Positions 34,972 to 45,113 are shown, counted from the first letter of the stretch. The stretch: DNA of 64,000 nt from Flavobacteriaceae bacterium (GCA_021647985.1 JAKITQ010000002.1:62001-126000), one strand, 5' to 3'. Translations and numbers: made by a program. Notes: generated from the letters alone by a model not told the origin.

Positions 34972-36161
34972 TAACTGTTGTATTGCTCTAATGCAAGTTT
35001 AAGCAATTCAACCGAACGAATCAAACTTTCTTTGTTCAAAACATAGGCAATGCGAATTTGATTTTTACCAGAGCCTGGAGTTGAATAAAAACCACTTGCT
35101 GGAGCAACCATAATGGTTTCTTTTTTATCTGCAAATTTTTCTAACATCCACTGTGCAAAATCATCGGCATCAGCTACTGGTATTTCTGCAATACAATAAA
35201 AAGCTCCTTTTGGTGTAGAAACTTTTAAATTGGGAATTTTATTAAGTTCATTTATTAATATATCACGTCGCTCCACATATTCTTCAATTACTTCGTCAAA
35301 ATAACTTTGGGGAGTTTCTAAAGCGGCTTCACTTGCCAATAAAGCATAGGTTGGTGAACTCAATCGAGCCTGAGCAAATTTTAATATGGTTTGAATAAAT
35401 ACTTTGTTTTTTGAAACAACACAGCCAATTCTTGCACCACACATACTATATCGTTTCGAAACGGAATCGATCATTATGGCATGTTGATCCAAGCCATCTA
35501 AACTCATTACCGAGTTGTGTACCTCTCCATCGTATACAAATTCACGATAAACTTCATCGGCTATTAAAAACAAATCGTGTTTTAAAACCAGTTCTTTTAA
35601 TTTTTGAATTTCTTCTTTGGCATATAAATACCCAGTTGGATTTCCTGGATTACAAATTAAAATGGCTTTGGTTTTTGGAGTAATTAATTTTTCAAATTCT
35701 TCTATTTTTGGTAGTGCAAATCCATCATCAATGGTAGATACAATAGGTATTACCTTTGTGTTATTTGCAGTTGAAAATCCACTGTAGTTGGCATAAAATG
35801 GTTCAGGAATAATAACTTCATCTCCCGGGTCAGTAATGCTTCCTAAGGTAAATGACAGCGCTTCAGAACCACCAGTTGTAACAATGATATCGTTTGCAGA
35901 AACATGAATATCATTTTTTTTATAATATGCGGCTAATTTTTCGCGATAGGTTTCAGACCCTTCGCTTCTTGCATATTCAAGTACTTTTAGATTGTTGTTT
36001 TTAACAGCATCTAAAGCTATTTGGGGTGTTTCTATATCGGGTTGGCCAATGTTTAAAGGATAGATTTTAATTCCTCTTTTTTTAGCACTTTCTGCAAAAG
36101 GGACTAATTTTCTTATTGGAGATTCGGGCATGTGAACCCCTTTTTGTGATATTTTTGGCAT
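34971..36161 (-). CDS. PLP-dependent aminotransferase, class I/II (aspartate aminotransferase-like)
   Basis: 396 aa, fold-type I. Seen: YPLNIGQPDIETP, VTTGGSEALSF, ICNPGNPTGYLY, ADEVYREFVYDG and the PLP lysine in DSVSKRYSMCGARIG. The motifs are those of AspB/AspC-type enzymes; the exact amino donor cannot be assigned. It is the first gene of a two-gene operon with murB. Start ATG 36161; the protein begins MPKISQKGVHMPESPIRKL, normal for the family. Confidence 0.92.
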   Translation of the reverse strand: MPKISQKGVHMPESPIRKLVPFAESAKKRGIKIYPLNIGQPDIETPQIALDAVKNNNLKVLEYARSEGSETYREKLAAYYKKNDIHVSANDIIVTTGGSEALSFTLGSITDPGDEVIIPEPFYANYSGFSTANNTKVIPIVSTIDDGFALPKIEEFEKLITPKTKAILICNPGNPTGYLYAKEEIQKLKELVLKHDLFLIADEVYREFVYDGEVHNSVMSLDGLDQHAIMIDSVSKRYSMCGARIGCVVSKNKVFIQTILKFAQARLSSPTYALLASEAALETPQSYFDEVIEEYVERRDILINELNKIPNLKVSTPKGAFYCIAEIPVADADDFAQWMLEKFADKKETIMVAPASGFYSTPGSGKNQIRIAYVLNKESLIRSVELLKLALEQYNS

Positions 36162-36302
36162 GACGATTTACAGTGTTAAATATTAGTGCAAAATTGCGAA
36201 ATTTAATTATTATACCATAATTTGACTGTCTTTATTTTGAGGACTATATAAAAAATATTATCTTTATTTTTGAAATAAATAAAACCCTTAAATTGAAAAG
36301 AT

Positions 36303-36665
36303 ATGTCGAGTGATTCAAAATTTTTAATAGGCCTAATATTTGGTGCAGCAGCAGGTGCTGTGGCAGGTTTGATGATGGCACCAGCCTCAGGTAAGGAAAC
36401 ACGTGAAAAAATTGCGGATAAAGCAAGTGATTTAAAAAGTGATTTAGAGACTAAATTTAATGATCTTTCTGAAAAAATAAGTAATTTAGATAGTGATACC
36501 ATCAATGATTTTAAATCAAAATTTTCTGATGTAAAAGATTCTGTAAAAGAAAAATATGCCCATGTGTCTTCAAAAGTAAAAGATTTAGAAAAGGAATTGG
36601 TAGAAAAAATGAATTCGCTTAAAAAAGAAGCCGAAGAAGTGGAAGTCAATACCGAAAACAATTAA
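36303..36665 (+). CDS. YtxH domain protein
   Basis: 120 aa: an N-terminal Gly/Ala-rich membrane helix (IGLIFGAAAGAVAGLMMAPASG, residues 8-29; the APxSGxxTR motif is diagnostic) followed by about 85 residues of Lys/Glu/Asp amphipathic helix. YtxH proteins are envelope stress proteins of ill-defined role. First of three closely spaced genes in this direction (with the holin-like and unknown proteins). Confidence 0.88.
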   Translation: MSSDSKFLIGLIFGAAAGAVAGLMMAPASGKETREKIADKASDLKSDLETKFNDLSEKISNLDSDTINDFKSKFSDVKDSVKEKYAHVSSKVKDLEKELVEKMNSLKKEAEEVEVNTENN

Positions 36666-36677
36666 GATGTATTGTTT

Positions 36678-37019
36678 ATGTTTGATACTTTAAAAAAACA
36701 CATCGAAAATAGAGTGCAGCTTGTCAAATTTGAATTGGTAGGAATACTATCAAATTTGGCTGTAAAAATGATTGGTTCTTTAATTCTATTATTCATTAGT
36801 ATGTTTATACTTATTATGCTAAGTATTTCTTTATCCTTTTGGATGTCTTCATTATTAGGTAGTTACGTCGTTGGGTTTGCATCGGTAGGAGCAATTTATC
36901 TATTCATATTAATTGTTTATATCGTATTTTTTAAAAAGAAAATAGATACTTTAGTAAAAAATCAAATTGTTAGTGCGGTTTTTGTTACCGAAGAAGAATT
37001 AAAGGATAAAGATTATTAA
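36678..37019 (+). CDS. Phage-holin-family-like two-helix membrane protein (DUF1469 type)
   Basis: 113 aa from ATG 36678. Layout: an N-terminal amphipathic part (DTLKKHIENRVQLVKFELV), two transmembrane helices (about 33-55 and 63-88) and a short charged tail. This pattern (YtxH followed by a DUF1469/holin III-like protein) recurs in many bacteria, usually not in phages, so lysis is unlikely; an envelope-stress role is inferred. The TTG at 36672 would add two residues and is not favoured. Confidence 0.75.
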   Translation: MFDTLKKHIENRVQLVKFELVGILSNLAVKMIGSLILLFISMFILIMLSISLSFWMSSLLGSYVVGFASVGAIYLFILIVYIVFFKKKIDTLVKNQIVSAVFVTEEELKDKDY

Positions 37020-37022
37020 CTT

Positions 37023-37364
37023 ATGGCTATCGAAGTATCTACACAAATTAGAACCTATGAAGATTTACTAGTTGCAAAGGAATTTTTAAAATCTGAGATT
37101 CGCAAGCAAGAGCATAGCTTTTCTAACAATCCTGTTTTTAAAATTTCATCATCGTTCCTTGATGGGAATTCTTTAAAAGATATTATTAAAAGCCCTTTAG
37201 ACTCCTTTACTAAAGAAAATATAATAAAAACGGCTGAAAATTTGCTTAGCACTTTTTTACTGGCAAATAAAAAAACTAGGGGTATTTATATTGGGTTTGT
37301 GATAGCTAAAGAAATGATTCCATTTACTTTGCTAAAAATCAACGAAATGTTAAATAAGAAGTAA
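37023..37364 (+). CDS. Unknown protein, third gene of the YtxH-holin operon
   Basis: 113 aa, not recognised. Mostly helical; residues 14-30 are charged (VAKEFLKSEIRKQEHSF), the middle is Ser-rich and the C-terminal part (GFVIAKEMIPFTLLKINEML) is hydrophobic. It starts 3 bases after the holin-like stop, so joint expression with YtxH and the holin-like protein is likely. Confidence 0.7.
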   Translation: MAIEVSTQIRTYEDLLVAKEFLKSEIRKQEHSFSNNPVFKISSSFLDGNSLKDIIKSPLDSFTKENIIKTAENLLSTFLLANKKTRGIYIGFVIAKEMIPFTLLKINEMLNKK

Positions 37365-37491
37365 TAAGCATTACTTTTTTGTAAATTTTGCAAGAAATTT
37401 AATGACTAAATTGATTAGATATAAGCTAAAGTTTTCTTAAAAATTATTAATTCTCTATTATTTGCAGTATTTTGATTTAAAGTTGTTTGAT

Positions 37492-38826
37492 ATGAGAATT
37501 CTTAGAATTTATCTATTTTTATTTTTTCTTTTATTTTCTTTTTTAGGTATTACGCAAGGTAAGTTTCGAATTGTGGATACCAATAAAGAAAGCGTAAGTA
37601 TTCCTTTTACTTTAGTAAATAATTTAATTGTTATTACTGGTGAAGTGAACGGAAAGGAGTTGTCATTTTTATTAGATACTGGTATAACAAAAACTCTTTT
37701 ATTCAATTTAAAATTTTCGGATTCTTTAAAATTAAATCATATTGAAAATATTAAGCTAAGAGGCCTTGGTGAAGGTAAGTCCATCAATGCTTTAAAATCA
37801 AATAAAAATACAATGCGAATTAAAGGGATTGTAAATTTTAATCATAGGGTTTATTTAATTATGGACAGTATGTTTGATTTATCGGCAAAAATGGGTATGG
37901 ATATCAATGGTATTATTGGAGGTGATCTATTTAAAGATTTTATTGTAAAAATTGATTATTCCAAAAAGAAATTAACATTTTATAATCCAGAAACTTATGT
38001 GAATAAAGGTTGTAAAAAATGCGAATCTTTTCCTTTGTCTTTTTTTAATAACAAACCATTTATAGATGTTTATGTTGAAAATTACCTAGGCCAAGAGCAC
38101 AAAGCAAATCTCTTAATTGATTCGGGTGGAGGAGATGCTTTATGGCTTTTTGAAGACACGCACCCTAAAATTATCGTGTCTAAAAAATATTTTAGAGATT
38201 ATTTAGGCAAAGGGTTAAACGGTGATATTTACGGTAAAAGAAGTAAAGTAAATAAACTTCGTATAGGTAGTTTTGTTTTTGAAAATGCTTCAGTTTCGTA
38301 CCCAGATTCAATATCAATTTTAACGGTTCGCAATAATCAGACAAGAAATGGTACACTAGGGGCAGAAATGCTAAAACGTTTTCATGTAATATTTGATTAT
38401 CCAAATAAAAAAATAACATTAAAGAAGAATTTGAAATATTATAAGGCGCCATTTTTATATAATAAAAGTGGCATTGAAATTATATATGGCGGTGATATGT
38501 TGGTAAAAGAACGAATTCCTAATTTCACAAATTATAAGATCAATGATGATGGATCTAATATTATTACAAAAATGATTTCCAGTTATGGTTTGGCATATAA
38601 GCCCAGTTATGAAATATCTAATATTAGAGATGGGTCTCCAGCAAAACTTGCCGGGTTAATGGTGGGTGATGTTATTTTAGAAATAAATAGTAGTTTGGCT
38701 TATGATAAAGAAATGCAGGAAATAGTTTTAATTTTATCAGGTAAGGAAAATAAAAAGATAAGACTATTAGTAAATAGAAATGGATTACACCTTAAATTTG
38801 AATTTTATTTAAAAGATATGTTATAA
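37492..38826 (+). CDS. Exported retropepsin-like aspartyl protease with C-terminal PDZ domain
   Basis: 444 aa from ATG 37492, which opens a signal peptide (MRILRIYLFLFFLLFSFLG...); the TTG at 37462 would bury it. Two aspartyl-protease half-sites are seen, D62-T-G (SFLLDTGITKTLL) and D210-S-G (LLIDSGGGDALW), so one chain forms the catalytic pair. A PDZ domain spans about 355-440 (NIRDGSPAKLAGLMVGDVIL). It probably works in the periplasm or outer envelope. Substrate unknown. Confidence 0.9.
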   Translation: MRILRIYLFLFFLLFSFLGITQGKFRIVDTNKESVSIPFTLVNNLIVITGEVNGKELSFLLDTGITKTLLFNLKFSDSLKLNHIENIKLRGLGEGKSINALKSNKNTMRIKGIVNFNHRVYLIMDSMFDLSAKMGMDINGIIGGDLFKDFIVKIDYSKKKLTFYNPETYVNKGCKKCESFPLSFFNNKPFIDVYVENYLGQEHKANLLIDSGGGDALWLFEDTHPKIIVSKKYFRDYLGKGLNGDIYGKRSKVNKLRIGSFVFENASVSYPDSISILTVRNNQTRNGTLGAEMLKRFHVIFDYPNKKITLKKNLKYYKAPFLYNKSGIEIIYGGDMLVKERIPNFTNYKINDDGSNIITKMISSYGLAYKPSYEISNIRDGSPAKLAGLMVGDVILEINSSLAYDKEMQEIVLILSGKENKKIRLLVNRNGLHLKFEFYLKDML

Positions 38827-38828
38827 AA

Positions 38829-38849
38829 AAAGCCCTGTTTAAGGGCTTT
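38829..38849. terminator. Terminator between the protease and DUF1573 genes
   Basis: AAAGCCCT pairs with AGGGCTTT around GTTTA. The A run at 38824-38831 gives a U tract on the minus strand (DUF1573); a short TTT follows on the plus strand. Confidence 0.8.
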
Positions 38850-38870
38850 GTGTTCATGTAAATAAGAAAA

Positions 38871-39317
38871 TTAATTTTCCGATACTATACTCTTCTTTTT
38901 CTGTAATTCGTCATTTTTAGTTTCTAAAACCCTTCCTTTAATTCTTAAAACTTTTTTTGATTCAAAAGCATTGGAAGTGATGGTTACAGTTTTTGAAAAC
39001 GGACCAATACGGTTGGTTTCATATTTTACTTTTATTTCACCGGTCTTACCAGGCATAATAGGTTCTTCAGGTTTGGTTGGTACCGTACAGCCACAGCTAC
39101 CTTTTACTTGACTAATAATAATAGGTGATTTACCAACATTTTTAAATTTAAAAATACGATTGCCATCTGAATTTTGAGCAATTTCACCATAGTCAATTAC
39201 ATCATTTTCAAATTGAAATATTGGTCCAGTATAATCTTTTTTAATTTCTTCTTTGGTTTGCGCATTTATGTTTAGCGATAAAGCGCCAACAAATAAAACT
39301 AATAATATATTTTTCAT
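38871..39317 (-). CDS. DUF1573 domain protein, secreted
   Basis: 148 aa. Signal peptide residues 1-19 (ending SLNINAQ). A single Ig-like DUF1573 domain follows: IFQFENDVIDYGEIAQ, FKFKNVGKSPIIISQVKGSC, with the family's GSCGCTVP Cys pair, then PGKTGEIKVKYET. Members are small periplasmic or surface proteins of unknown role, very common in Bacteroidota. The last 20 residues are charged. It converges on the aspartyl protease gene. Confidence 0.9.
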   Translation of the reverse strand: MKNILLVLFVGALSLNINAQTKEEIKKDYTGPIFQFENDVIDYGEIAQNSDGNRIFKFKNVGKSPIIISQVKGSCGCTVPTKPEEPIMPGKTGEIKVKYETNRIGPFSKTVTITSNAFESKKVLRIKGRVLETKNDELQKKKSIVSEN

Positions 39318-39431
39318 AATCTATATTTTGTTGTAAAATTAATACTTTTTAAATTAAAATAGTAACTAAAAAGAGGTTAAATTATTGCTTAAAATTGTAA
39401 TTTCGCACACGATTTCACAAAAATTTAACAG

Positions 39432-42062
39432 ATGACTATTCCTACAAAATATAATGCCATAGCAGTTGAAAAGAAATGGTACGACTATTGGATGAAGAAT
39501 AAATATTTTTATTCAAGCCCAGATCAAAGAGAGTCGTACACTATTGTAATACCTCCTCCAAATGTTACAGGTGTTCTACATATGGGTCATATGTTGAATA
39601 ATACCATTCAAGATGTGTTAATTAGGCGAGCTAGAATGTTGGGCTATAATGCTTGTTGGGTACCCGGTACAGATCATGCATCAATTGCTACTGAGGCGAA
39701 AGTTGTGGCAAAGTTAAAAGAAGAAGGAATATCAAAATCAGACTTAACTAGAGAAGAATTTTTAAAACATGCTTGGGATTGGACGCATAAGCATGGAGGA
39801 ATTATACTAGAACAATTAAAAAAACTAGGAGCTTCATGTGACTGGAATCGTACCAAGTTTACTATGGATGAAGATATGTCAGAATCTGTGACCAACGTTT
39901 TTATTGATTTGTACAATAAAGGATTGATTTATCGAGGATATAGAATGGTAAACTGGGACCCTGAGGCAAAAACAACAGTATCTGATGAAGAGGTAATTCA
40001 TGTTGAAAAGAAAGGTAAATTATATTATTTGCGTTATGCTATTGAAGGGTCTGACGATTTTATAACTATCGCCACTACACGACCAGAAACAATTTTGGGA
40101 GATACTGCTATTTGTATCAATCCAAATGATGAAAGATTTAAACATTTAAGAGGCAAAAAAGCAATTGTTCCTATTGCAAATAGAGCAATAGAAATTATTG
40201 AAGACGAATATGTAGATACTGAATTTGGAACAGGTTGTTTAAAAATAACTCCTGCCCATGATCCAAATGATAAAATTATTGGTGACAAACATAAATTAGA
40301 AGTTATTGATATTTTTAATGATGACGCAACTTTAAATGCGCATGGCTTACATTATCAAGGTAAAGATAGATTTGTAGTTAGAAAAGAAATTATTGTTGAA
40401 TTAGAAGCTTTAGGAAATTTTGTAAAAGTTGAAGATTATCAAAATAAAGTAGGTACATCCGAAAGAACAGGTGCTATTATTGAACCTAAAGTTTCAATAC
40501 AATGGTTTTTAAAAATGAAAGATTTAGCTGAACCGGCTTTAAAGGCAGTTATGGAAGATGATGTAAATCTTGTACCACAAAAATTTAAAAATACCTATCG
40601 CCACTGGATGGAAAATGTTCGTGACTGGAATATTTCTCGTCAGTTATGGTGGGGTCATAGAATACCCGCATTTTATTATGGAGATACACATGAAGATTTT
40701 GTGGTAGCTAAAACCGTTGAAGAAGCGGTAATTTTGGTCAAAGAAAAAACAGGTAAAATCGTTAGTGTATCAGACTTAAGACAAGATGAAGATGCCTTAG
40801 ATACTTGGTTCTCATCGTGGTTGTGGCCAATATCAGTTTTTGATGGTATTCGCAATCCGGAAAACGAAGAAATTAATTACTATTATCCAACTCGGGATTT
40901 GGTTACCGCTCCTGAAATTTTATTCTTTTGGGTAGCCAGAATGATTGTTGCAGGGTATGAGTATAGAGGAGAAAAACCTTTTGAGAATGTTTATCTAACT
41001 GGTATAGTACGCGATAAACTAGGTAGAAAAATGAGTAAATCACTAGGTAATTCTCCAGACCCAATTGCCTTGATGGAAAAATACGGCGCTGATGGTGTTA
41101 GGGTAGGGATGTTGTTAACGTCACCTGCTGGAAATGATTTGCCTTTTGAAGAAGAACTGTGTGAACAAGGTAGAAATTTTACTAGTAAAATATGGAATGC
41201 TTTTCGATTGGTAAAAGGATGGGAGGTTTCAGATAAAATAGAGCAACCACTGTATGCGAAACAAGCTATAAAATGGTTTGATGCTAAATTGGATAAAGTG
41301 TTAAAAGATCTTGAAAAATCATATGAAGGCTACAGAATTTCAGAAGCATTAATGACCACTTATAAATTTATTTGGGATGATTTTTCTTCTTGGTATTTAG
41401 AAATGGTAAAACCTGCTTATCAAAAGCCTATTGATGTAGAAACTTTTGAGCAAACCAAAATAAATTTTGAAAAAATAGTAAAAATACTACACCCATTTAT
41501 GCCTTTTATTACAGAAGAAATTTGGCAGTTATTAGGTGAAAGATCAAAAGAAGAGGCATTGATCATTTCGCCTTGGCCAGTGCTTGAGGAGGTGGAAGAT
41601 AAACTGGTTGATGCATTTGAGTTTACCACGGGAGTGGTATCCGGAATTAGAACAATACGCAAAGAAAAAAATATTGCGAACAAAGATGCATTAGCGCTTT
41701 TTGTGATCAATAATGAGAAATCAAATTCAGATTTTGATGTTATTATTAAGAAATTAGGAAATATTTCTAAATTAAGTTATGTCAATGAAAAGCAAGAAGG
41801 AGCCTTATCTTTTAGGGTTAATTCTAATGAATATTTTATTCCAATTGGTGATAATATAAATATAGAGGAAGAAATTGAAAAATTAGAAAACGAATTAAAA
41901 TACGCCAAAGGTTTTTTAAATGCTGTTCAGAAGAAATTGAGCAATGAACGCTTTGTAAATAATGCACCAGAGCAAGTTATTACAATGGAACGAAAAAAAG
42001 AGGCTGATACAATAGCTAAAATTACTATGTTAGATCAGAGCTTAAAAAGTTTGAAAGGATAA
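39432..42062 (+). CDS. valS: Valyl-tRNA synthetase
   Basis: Class I synthetase of 876 aa. HIGH motif: [14 protein letters not shown] (about 37-50); CP1 editing domain (about 190-350); KMSKS motif in [14 protein letters not shown] (about 535); C-terminal anticodon domain and the arm-like coiled coil (last 65 residues) that clamps tRNA-Val. ATG 39432 is the first codon of a conserved MTIPTKYNA start. Divergent from DUF1573; a -7-like TAATTTCG lies before it, weak. Confidence 0.98.
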   Translation: MTIPTKYNAIAVEKKWYDYWMKNKYFYSSPDQRESYTIVIPPPNVTGVLHMGHMLNNTIQDVLIRRARMLGYNACWVPGTDHASIATEAKVVAKLKEEGISKSDLTREEFLKHAWDWTHKHGGIILEQLKKLGASCDWNRTKFTMDEDMSESVTNVFIDLYNKGLIYRGYRMVNWDPEAKTTVSDEEVIHVEKKGKLYYLRYAIEGSDDFITIATTRPETILGDTAICINPNDERFKHLRGKKAIVPIANRAIEIIEDEYVDTEFGTGCLKITPAHDPNDKIIGDKHKLEVIDIFNDDATLNAHGLHYQGKDRFVVRKEIIVELEALGNFVKVEDYQNKVGTSERTGAIIEPKVSIQWFLKMKDLAEPALKAVMEDDVNLVPQKFKNTYRHWMENVRDWNISRQLWWGHRIPAFYYGDTHEDFVVAKTVEEAVILVKEKTGKIVSVSDLRQDEDALDTWFSSWLWPISVFDGIRNPENEEINYYYPTRDLVTAPEILFFWVARMIVAGYEYRGEKPFENVYLTGIVRDKLGRKMSKSLGNSPDPIALMEKYGADGVRVGMLLTSPAGNDLPFEEELCEQGRNFTSKIWNAFRLVKGWEVSDKIEQPLYAKQAIKWFDAKLDKVLKDLEKSYEGYRISEALMTTYKFIWDDFSSWYLEMVKPAYQKPIDVETFEQTKINFEKIVKILHPFMPFITEEIWQLLGERSKEEALIISPWPVLEEVEDKLVDAFEFTTGVVSGIRTIRKEKNIANKDALALFVINNEKSNSDFDVIIKKLGNISKLSYVNEKQEGALSFRVNSNEYFIPIGDNINIEEEIEKLENELKYAKGFLNAVQKKLSNERFVNNAPEQVITMERKKEADTIAKITMLDQSLKSLKG

Positions 42063-42065
42063 TTT

Positions 42066-42091
42066 TCATGAAGTTTTAGAAAACCTCATGA
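42066..42091. terminator. Weak inverted repeat between valS and the YceI lipoprotein gene
   Basis: TCATGAAGTTTT and AAACCTCATGA pair with one mismatch around a small loop. T runs are weak. The genes converge here. Confidence 0.4.
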
Positions 42092-42096
42092 ATAAA

Positions 42097-42714
42097 TTAT
42101 TTTGTAATGGTTTTTAATTTAATATCTAAGGCTACATCATTCCAGGTTTTACTAATACCATCGGCAGCTTTGTGTTTTTCATTACATACACTATTTAAAG
42201 CCTCAATAGCAGCTTGAGCTTGCCAGTTGTCAAGGTTCATCACTGATTTTATGTCAATATTTTGTCCTTGAATTTCATAGGTAAACGGCATATTTTCACT
42301 TAAACCATTCATTGTTATGTTGATAATTCCTTTACCATTAGTACCTGCATTTATTGTGCCCTTAAGTTTTAAGGTGTTTTTCATTATTCCAAAAAAGTAA
42401 TTCACCAATTTATAATCACGAATACTATCATTGCTAAAAATACTACTTACTGGTATTTCAAATTCTAATCCATCTAATAGGTCGGCAGGTTTTTCTGCAG
42501 GTTTTTTATTTGTAATTATAACCTCTTTAAAAACACCTTTTACAGGAATTTTTTCAGTGGTTTTATAGGCCGTCCAGTTAACTACTGAATTTTTTGTATC
42601 AATAATGTAATTTTTAATTGCTGTATTTTTCTCTGGAGTACTTTGCTTTTCTTTTTTACACGAAACTGTAAATAGTAAAATAGTAAGTATAGATAGATAA
42701 ATAATGTTTTTCAT
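42097..42714 (-). CDS. YceI-family lipoprotein
   Basis: 205 aa. Lipoprotein signal with lipobox FTVSC near residue 19 followed by KKEKQ. The YceI lipocalin-like fold follows (NYIIDTKNSVVNWTAYKTT, FEIPVSSIFSND, GIINITMNG, DLNNW/Q-like end). YceI proteins bind isoprenoid-type lipids. Last gene of the minus-strand block that begins with rsfS. A second YceI gene lies at 56185 but is shorter and has a plain signal peptide. Confidence 0.85.
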   Translation of the reverse strand: MKNIIYLSILTILLFTVSCKKEKQSTPEKNTAIKNYIIDTKNSVVNWTAYKTTEKIPVKGVFKEVIITNKKPAEKPADLLDGLEFEIPVSSIFSNDSIRDYKLVNYFFGIMKNTLKLKGTINAGTNGKGIINITMNGLSENMPFTYEIQGQNIDIKSVMNLDNWQAQAAIEALNSVCNEKHKAADGISKTWNDVALDIKLKTITK

Positions 42715-42734
42715 ATGTTTTGATTTTTATAGTT

Positions 42735-43004
42735 TTAATTGATTTTATGATTTGTAAATTCTTCTACCAAATCAATATAGTTTTGTTTGGCCTCATTTGC
42801 AGTTATGTTATTAAGTTGAAAGTAGGCATTTAGTTTAAATGCATTTCTAACAATATTGTTACCGGAAGGTACTACCATAGAATTGTCGTTGGTGGCATGT
42901 TTGTAATAGGCGTAAAATTTTAACATAACATCAGGTGGTAATTTTTTGGTCATAGCTGATGCTATTTCAAATGCTTTGTTAAATTTTTTATCTAATTCGG
43001 TCAT
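42735..43004 (-). CDS. Acyl-CoA-binding protein
   Basis: 89 aa, the normal length for a free ACBP, a four-helix protein that buffers long-chain acyl-CoA. Seen: LDKKFNKAFEIAS, PDVMLKFYAYYKHAT (helix 2, with the Tyr and Lys that bind the CoA), NAFKLNAYFQ, ANEAKQNYIDLVEEF. It overlaps or abuts psd (ATG 43004 shares a base with the psd end) and sits with lipid genes. Confidence 0.93.
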   Translation of the reverse strand: MTELDKKFNKAFEIASAMTKKLPPDVMLKFYAYYKHATNDNSMVVPSGNNIVRNAFKLNAYFQLNNITANEAKQNYIDLVEEFTNHKIN

Positions 43005-43654
43005 TAATTTTTTGCAATTATAGTTTCTCCACCTTTGGTTTTTTGGTTAAGATTAACATTAATCTCCATATCCAAAGGTACAAAAATATCTATTCGAGAG
43101 CCAAATTTGATAAACCCGGCATCTGTACCTTGTATAACATTTTGGCCTGGTTTTGCATAATTAACTATTCTTCTGGCAACAGCTCCAGCAACCTGACGGT
43201 ATAGTATTTCTCCTACATCATTGTTTGCAACAACAATGGTGGTTCTTTCATTTTCTTCAGAAGATTTTGGATGCCAAGCAACCAAAAACTTACCTGGGTG
43301 GTATTTGCTGAATTTTATTTTACCTCCAATTGGATATCTAGTTACATGTACATTTAAGGGTGACATGAAAATTGAAATTTGTTTTCTTTTATCTTTAAAG
43401 TATTCTTTTTCAAAAACTTCTTCGATAACAACTACTTTGCCATCCGCAGGAGCGATAATATGATTGGTATTAAGACTAGTATTTCTTTTGGGGTTTCTGA
43501 AAAATTGTAAGATTAGAATAAAAAACACCAACAATGTAATCATTAATAATTTTTGCAACCAATAAACGGTTACAAATTTTTCAATGAAAAAAATAGAAAC
43601 AACTAAAATTAAAGCTGAGATTAATATGATTTTAAAACCTTCTTTGTGAAACAT
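43004..43654 (-). CDS. psd: Phosphatidylserine decarboxylase family protein
   Basis: 216 aa, the short type (PSD-B). Makes phosphatidylethanolamine. It matures by self-cleavage at Gly-Ser: here IKFGSRIDIFVPLD near the C terminus, which yields the pyruvoyl group on Ser. Two or three N-terminal hydrophobic helices (residues 7-50) anchor it. Other conserved parts: APADGKVVVIEEVFE, SIFMSPLNVHVTRYPIGG and RTTIVVANNDVGE. Gene start and cdsA stop share one base. Confidence 0.95.
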   Translation of the reverse strand: MFHKEGFKIILISALILVVSIFFIEKFVTVYWLQKLLMITLLVFFILILQFFRNPKRNTSLNTNHIIAPADGKVVVIEEVFEKEYFKDKRKQISIFMSPLNVHVTRYPIGGKIKFSKYHPGKFLVAWHPKSSEENERTTIVVANNDVGEILYRQVAGAVARRIVNYAKPGQNVIQGTDAGFIKFGSRIDIFVPLDMEINVNLNQKTKGGETIIAKN

Positions 43655-44475
43655 TATGTAGTTAAGAATAAATAAATATAAATAAATGGTACTGCAAAGA
43701 TAATACTATCTAATCTATCTAAAAAACCACCATGCCCAGGGATAAAATTACTACTGTCTTTCAAGTGGGCTTGTCTTTTAAACATAGATTCTATTAAATC
43801 ACCTAAAACACCAAATACGCTTACCAGTATGGCAATGGTGAACCATTGTACAGGTTGGATACTCAAGTAAAATTTAGAAACAATAAAACCGGCAATAAAA
43901 GTAAATAAAAATCCTCCTAAAAACCCTTCAATAGTTTTATTAGGAGAAATTCTTTCAATAAGCTTATGTTTTCCGAAATTTTTTCCGATAAGAAAAGCAA
44001 ATACATCATTGCTCCAAATTAGAATAAAAATACCCAAAATTATTGAGGTATTAAATGTATGTTCAAAATTCAAATAAGGAATTTTGACCAATAAAGAAAA
44101 TGGTATGATGACGTAAATGAGTGATAAAAAAATACGACCCAAGTATTGTATAGCAATTCTTCTTGAAGAAATTAAAGCAGTAATGAGTGTAAAATATAAA
44201 ATGACAATAAATAGTACAATTGCTATTTTTTTTGACATTTCATCTTCGATGAGTATTAAATTATTGTTAGAAATAACTGCTAAAGAAAATGAGGTTATTG
44301 CCAAAATGTATGGGTATACACTTTTTAATCCAATGATTTTTATAAATTCATAAAGAGAAAAAATTAAAATAATGAAGAATAAACTATAAAAGTAAACGGG
44401 TCCTAAAAGTGTAGATAGAACGATTAAAACTAAATATAAAAATCCGAAAATTATTCGTTTGGTAAAGTTATTCAT
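43654..44475 (-). CDS. cdsA: Phosphatidate cytidylyltransferase CdsA
   Basis: 273-aa membrane enzyme that makes CDP-diacylglycerol from phosphatidate and CTP. About seven helices; family signature near the C terminus: SMFKRQAHLKDSSNFIPGHG followed by GFLDRLDSI (about 235-262). With psd it forms the core of PE synthesis; a pssA gene is not in view. One-base overlap with psd, 4 bases after LUD stop, so one operon. Confidence 0.96.
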   Translation of the reverse strand: MNNFTKRIIFGFLYLVLIVLSTLLGPVYFYSLFFIILIFSLYEFIKIIGLKSVYPYILAITSFSLAVISNNNLILIEDEMSKKIAIVLFIVILYFTLITALISSRRIAIQYLGRIFLSLIYVIIPFSLLVKIPYLNFEHTFNTSIILGIFILIWSNDVFAFLIGKNFGKHKLIERISPNKTIEGFLGGFLFTFIAGFIVSKFYLSIQPVQWFTIAILVSVFGVLGDLIESMFKRQAHLKDSSNFIPGHGGFLDRLDSIIFAVPFIYIYLFLTT

Positions 44476-44479
44476 TTAT

Positions 44480-45073
44480 TTAAAGGTCTTCTAACAAAAG
44501 CAAATATAGGGTTTTAGTATTTGTATTGCCATAGGTCATAAAATCTGTTTCCGCTTTATTTATAGTAAAATCTTTAATGGAGCTTATAATGGTAGGTGAA
44601 TTTTTTTTAGCTCTATTTCTAATGCCAGAAATACCTTCGCGTGTATCTTTTGCAATTTGACTCGTTTTGGCTAAAACAATAAAGCTATTTGGGAGGTCTT
44701 TTAGTTTTTTATCTTTTAATTGTTTACTTGAAAACATGATACTTCCGTCATGAGATATTAAGGATTCACAACTTGTAATAAAAGGCAAACCGTTAATAAT
44801 TTTATCGGTTTTTGCACTTTTTATTTTTTTTAATAAATTGTTCAACTCTTCTTCAAAGCTAATTACATTATTCCATTTATTTTCTTGAAGTATTTGAATT
44901 AAATTTGTTTCAGTTTCTTTAACATCAGAACAATATAAAAATTTACCCCCCTTGTGAATAAATTTCTGAACAAAATTTTCATCTATAGAACTATCATTCT
45001 CAGAGTCCGAAATATTTTCTTCTTCTGGAGAAGGTTTCTTTATTAATTTTAAAAACCGATTAAAAAATTTCAT
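44480..45073 (-). CDS. LUD-domain (LutB/LutC-type) protein
   Basis: 197 aa. The LUD signature is seen: FITSCESLISHDGSIMFSSK (about 98-117) and SFIVLAKTSQIAKDTREGIS. LutC acts in lactate utilisation, but here the protein stands alone between ftsH and cdsA, a position I recall as conserved in flavobacteria, so the link to lactate is doubtful. Residues 15-35 are acidic and variable. Function unknown. Confidence 0.8.
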   Translation of the reverse strand: MKFFNRFLKLIKKPSPEEENISDSENDSSIDENFVQKFIHKGGKFLYCSDVKETETNLIQILQENKWNNVISFEEELNNLLKKIKSAKTDKIINGLPFITSCESLISHDGSIMFSSKQLKDKKLKDLPNSFIVLAKTSQIAKDTREGISGIRNRAKKNSPTIISSIKDFTINKAETDFMTYGNTNTKTLYLLLLEDL

Positions 45074-45113
45074 AATAAAAAACTATTAAGTCAAAAATAC
45101 AAAAACGCTTTGA

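Noticed and set aside
36678-37019. Phage lysis cassette
   Set aside because: The holin-like protein has no endolysin or other phage gene near it and pairs with YtxH as in non-phage loci.
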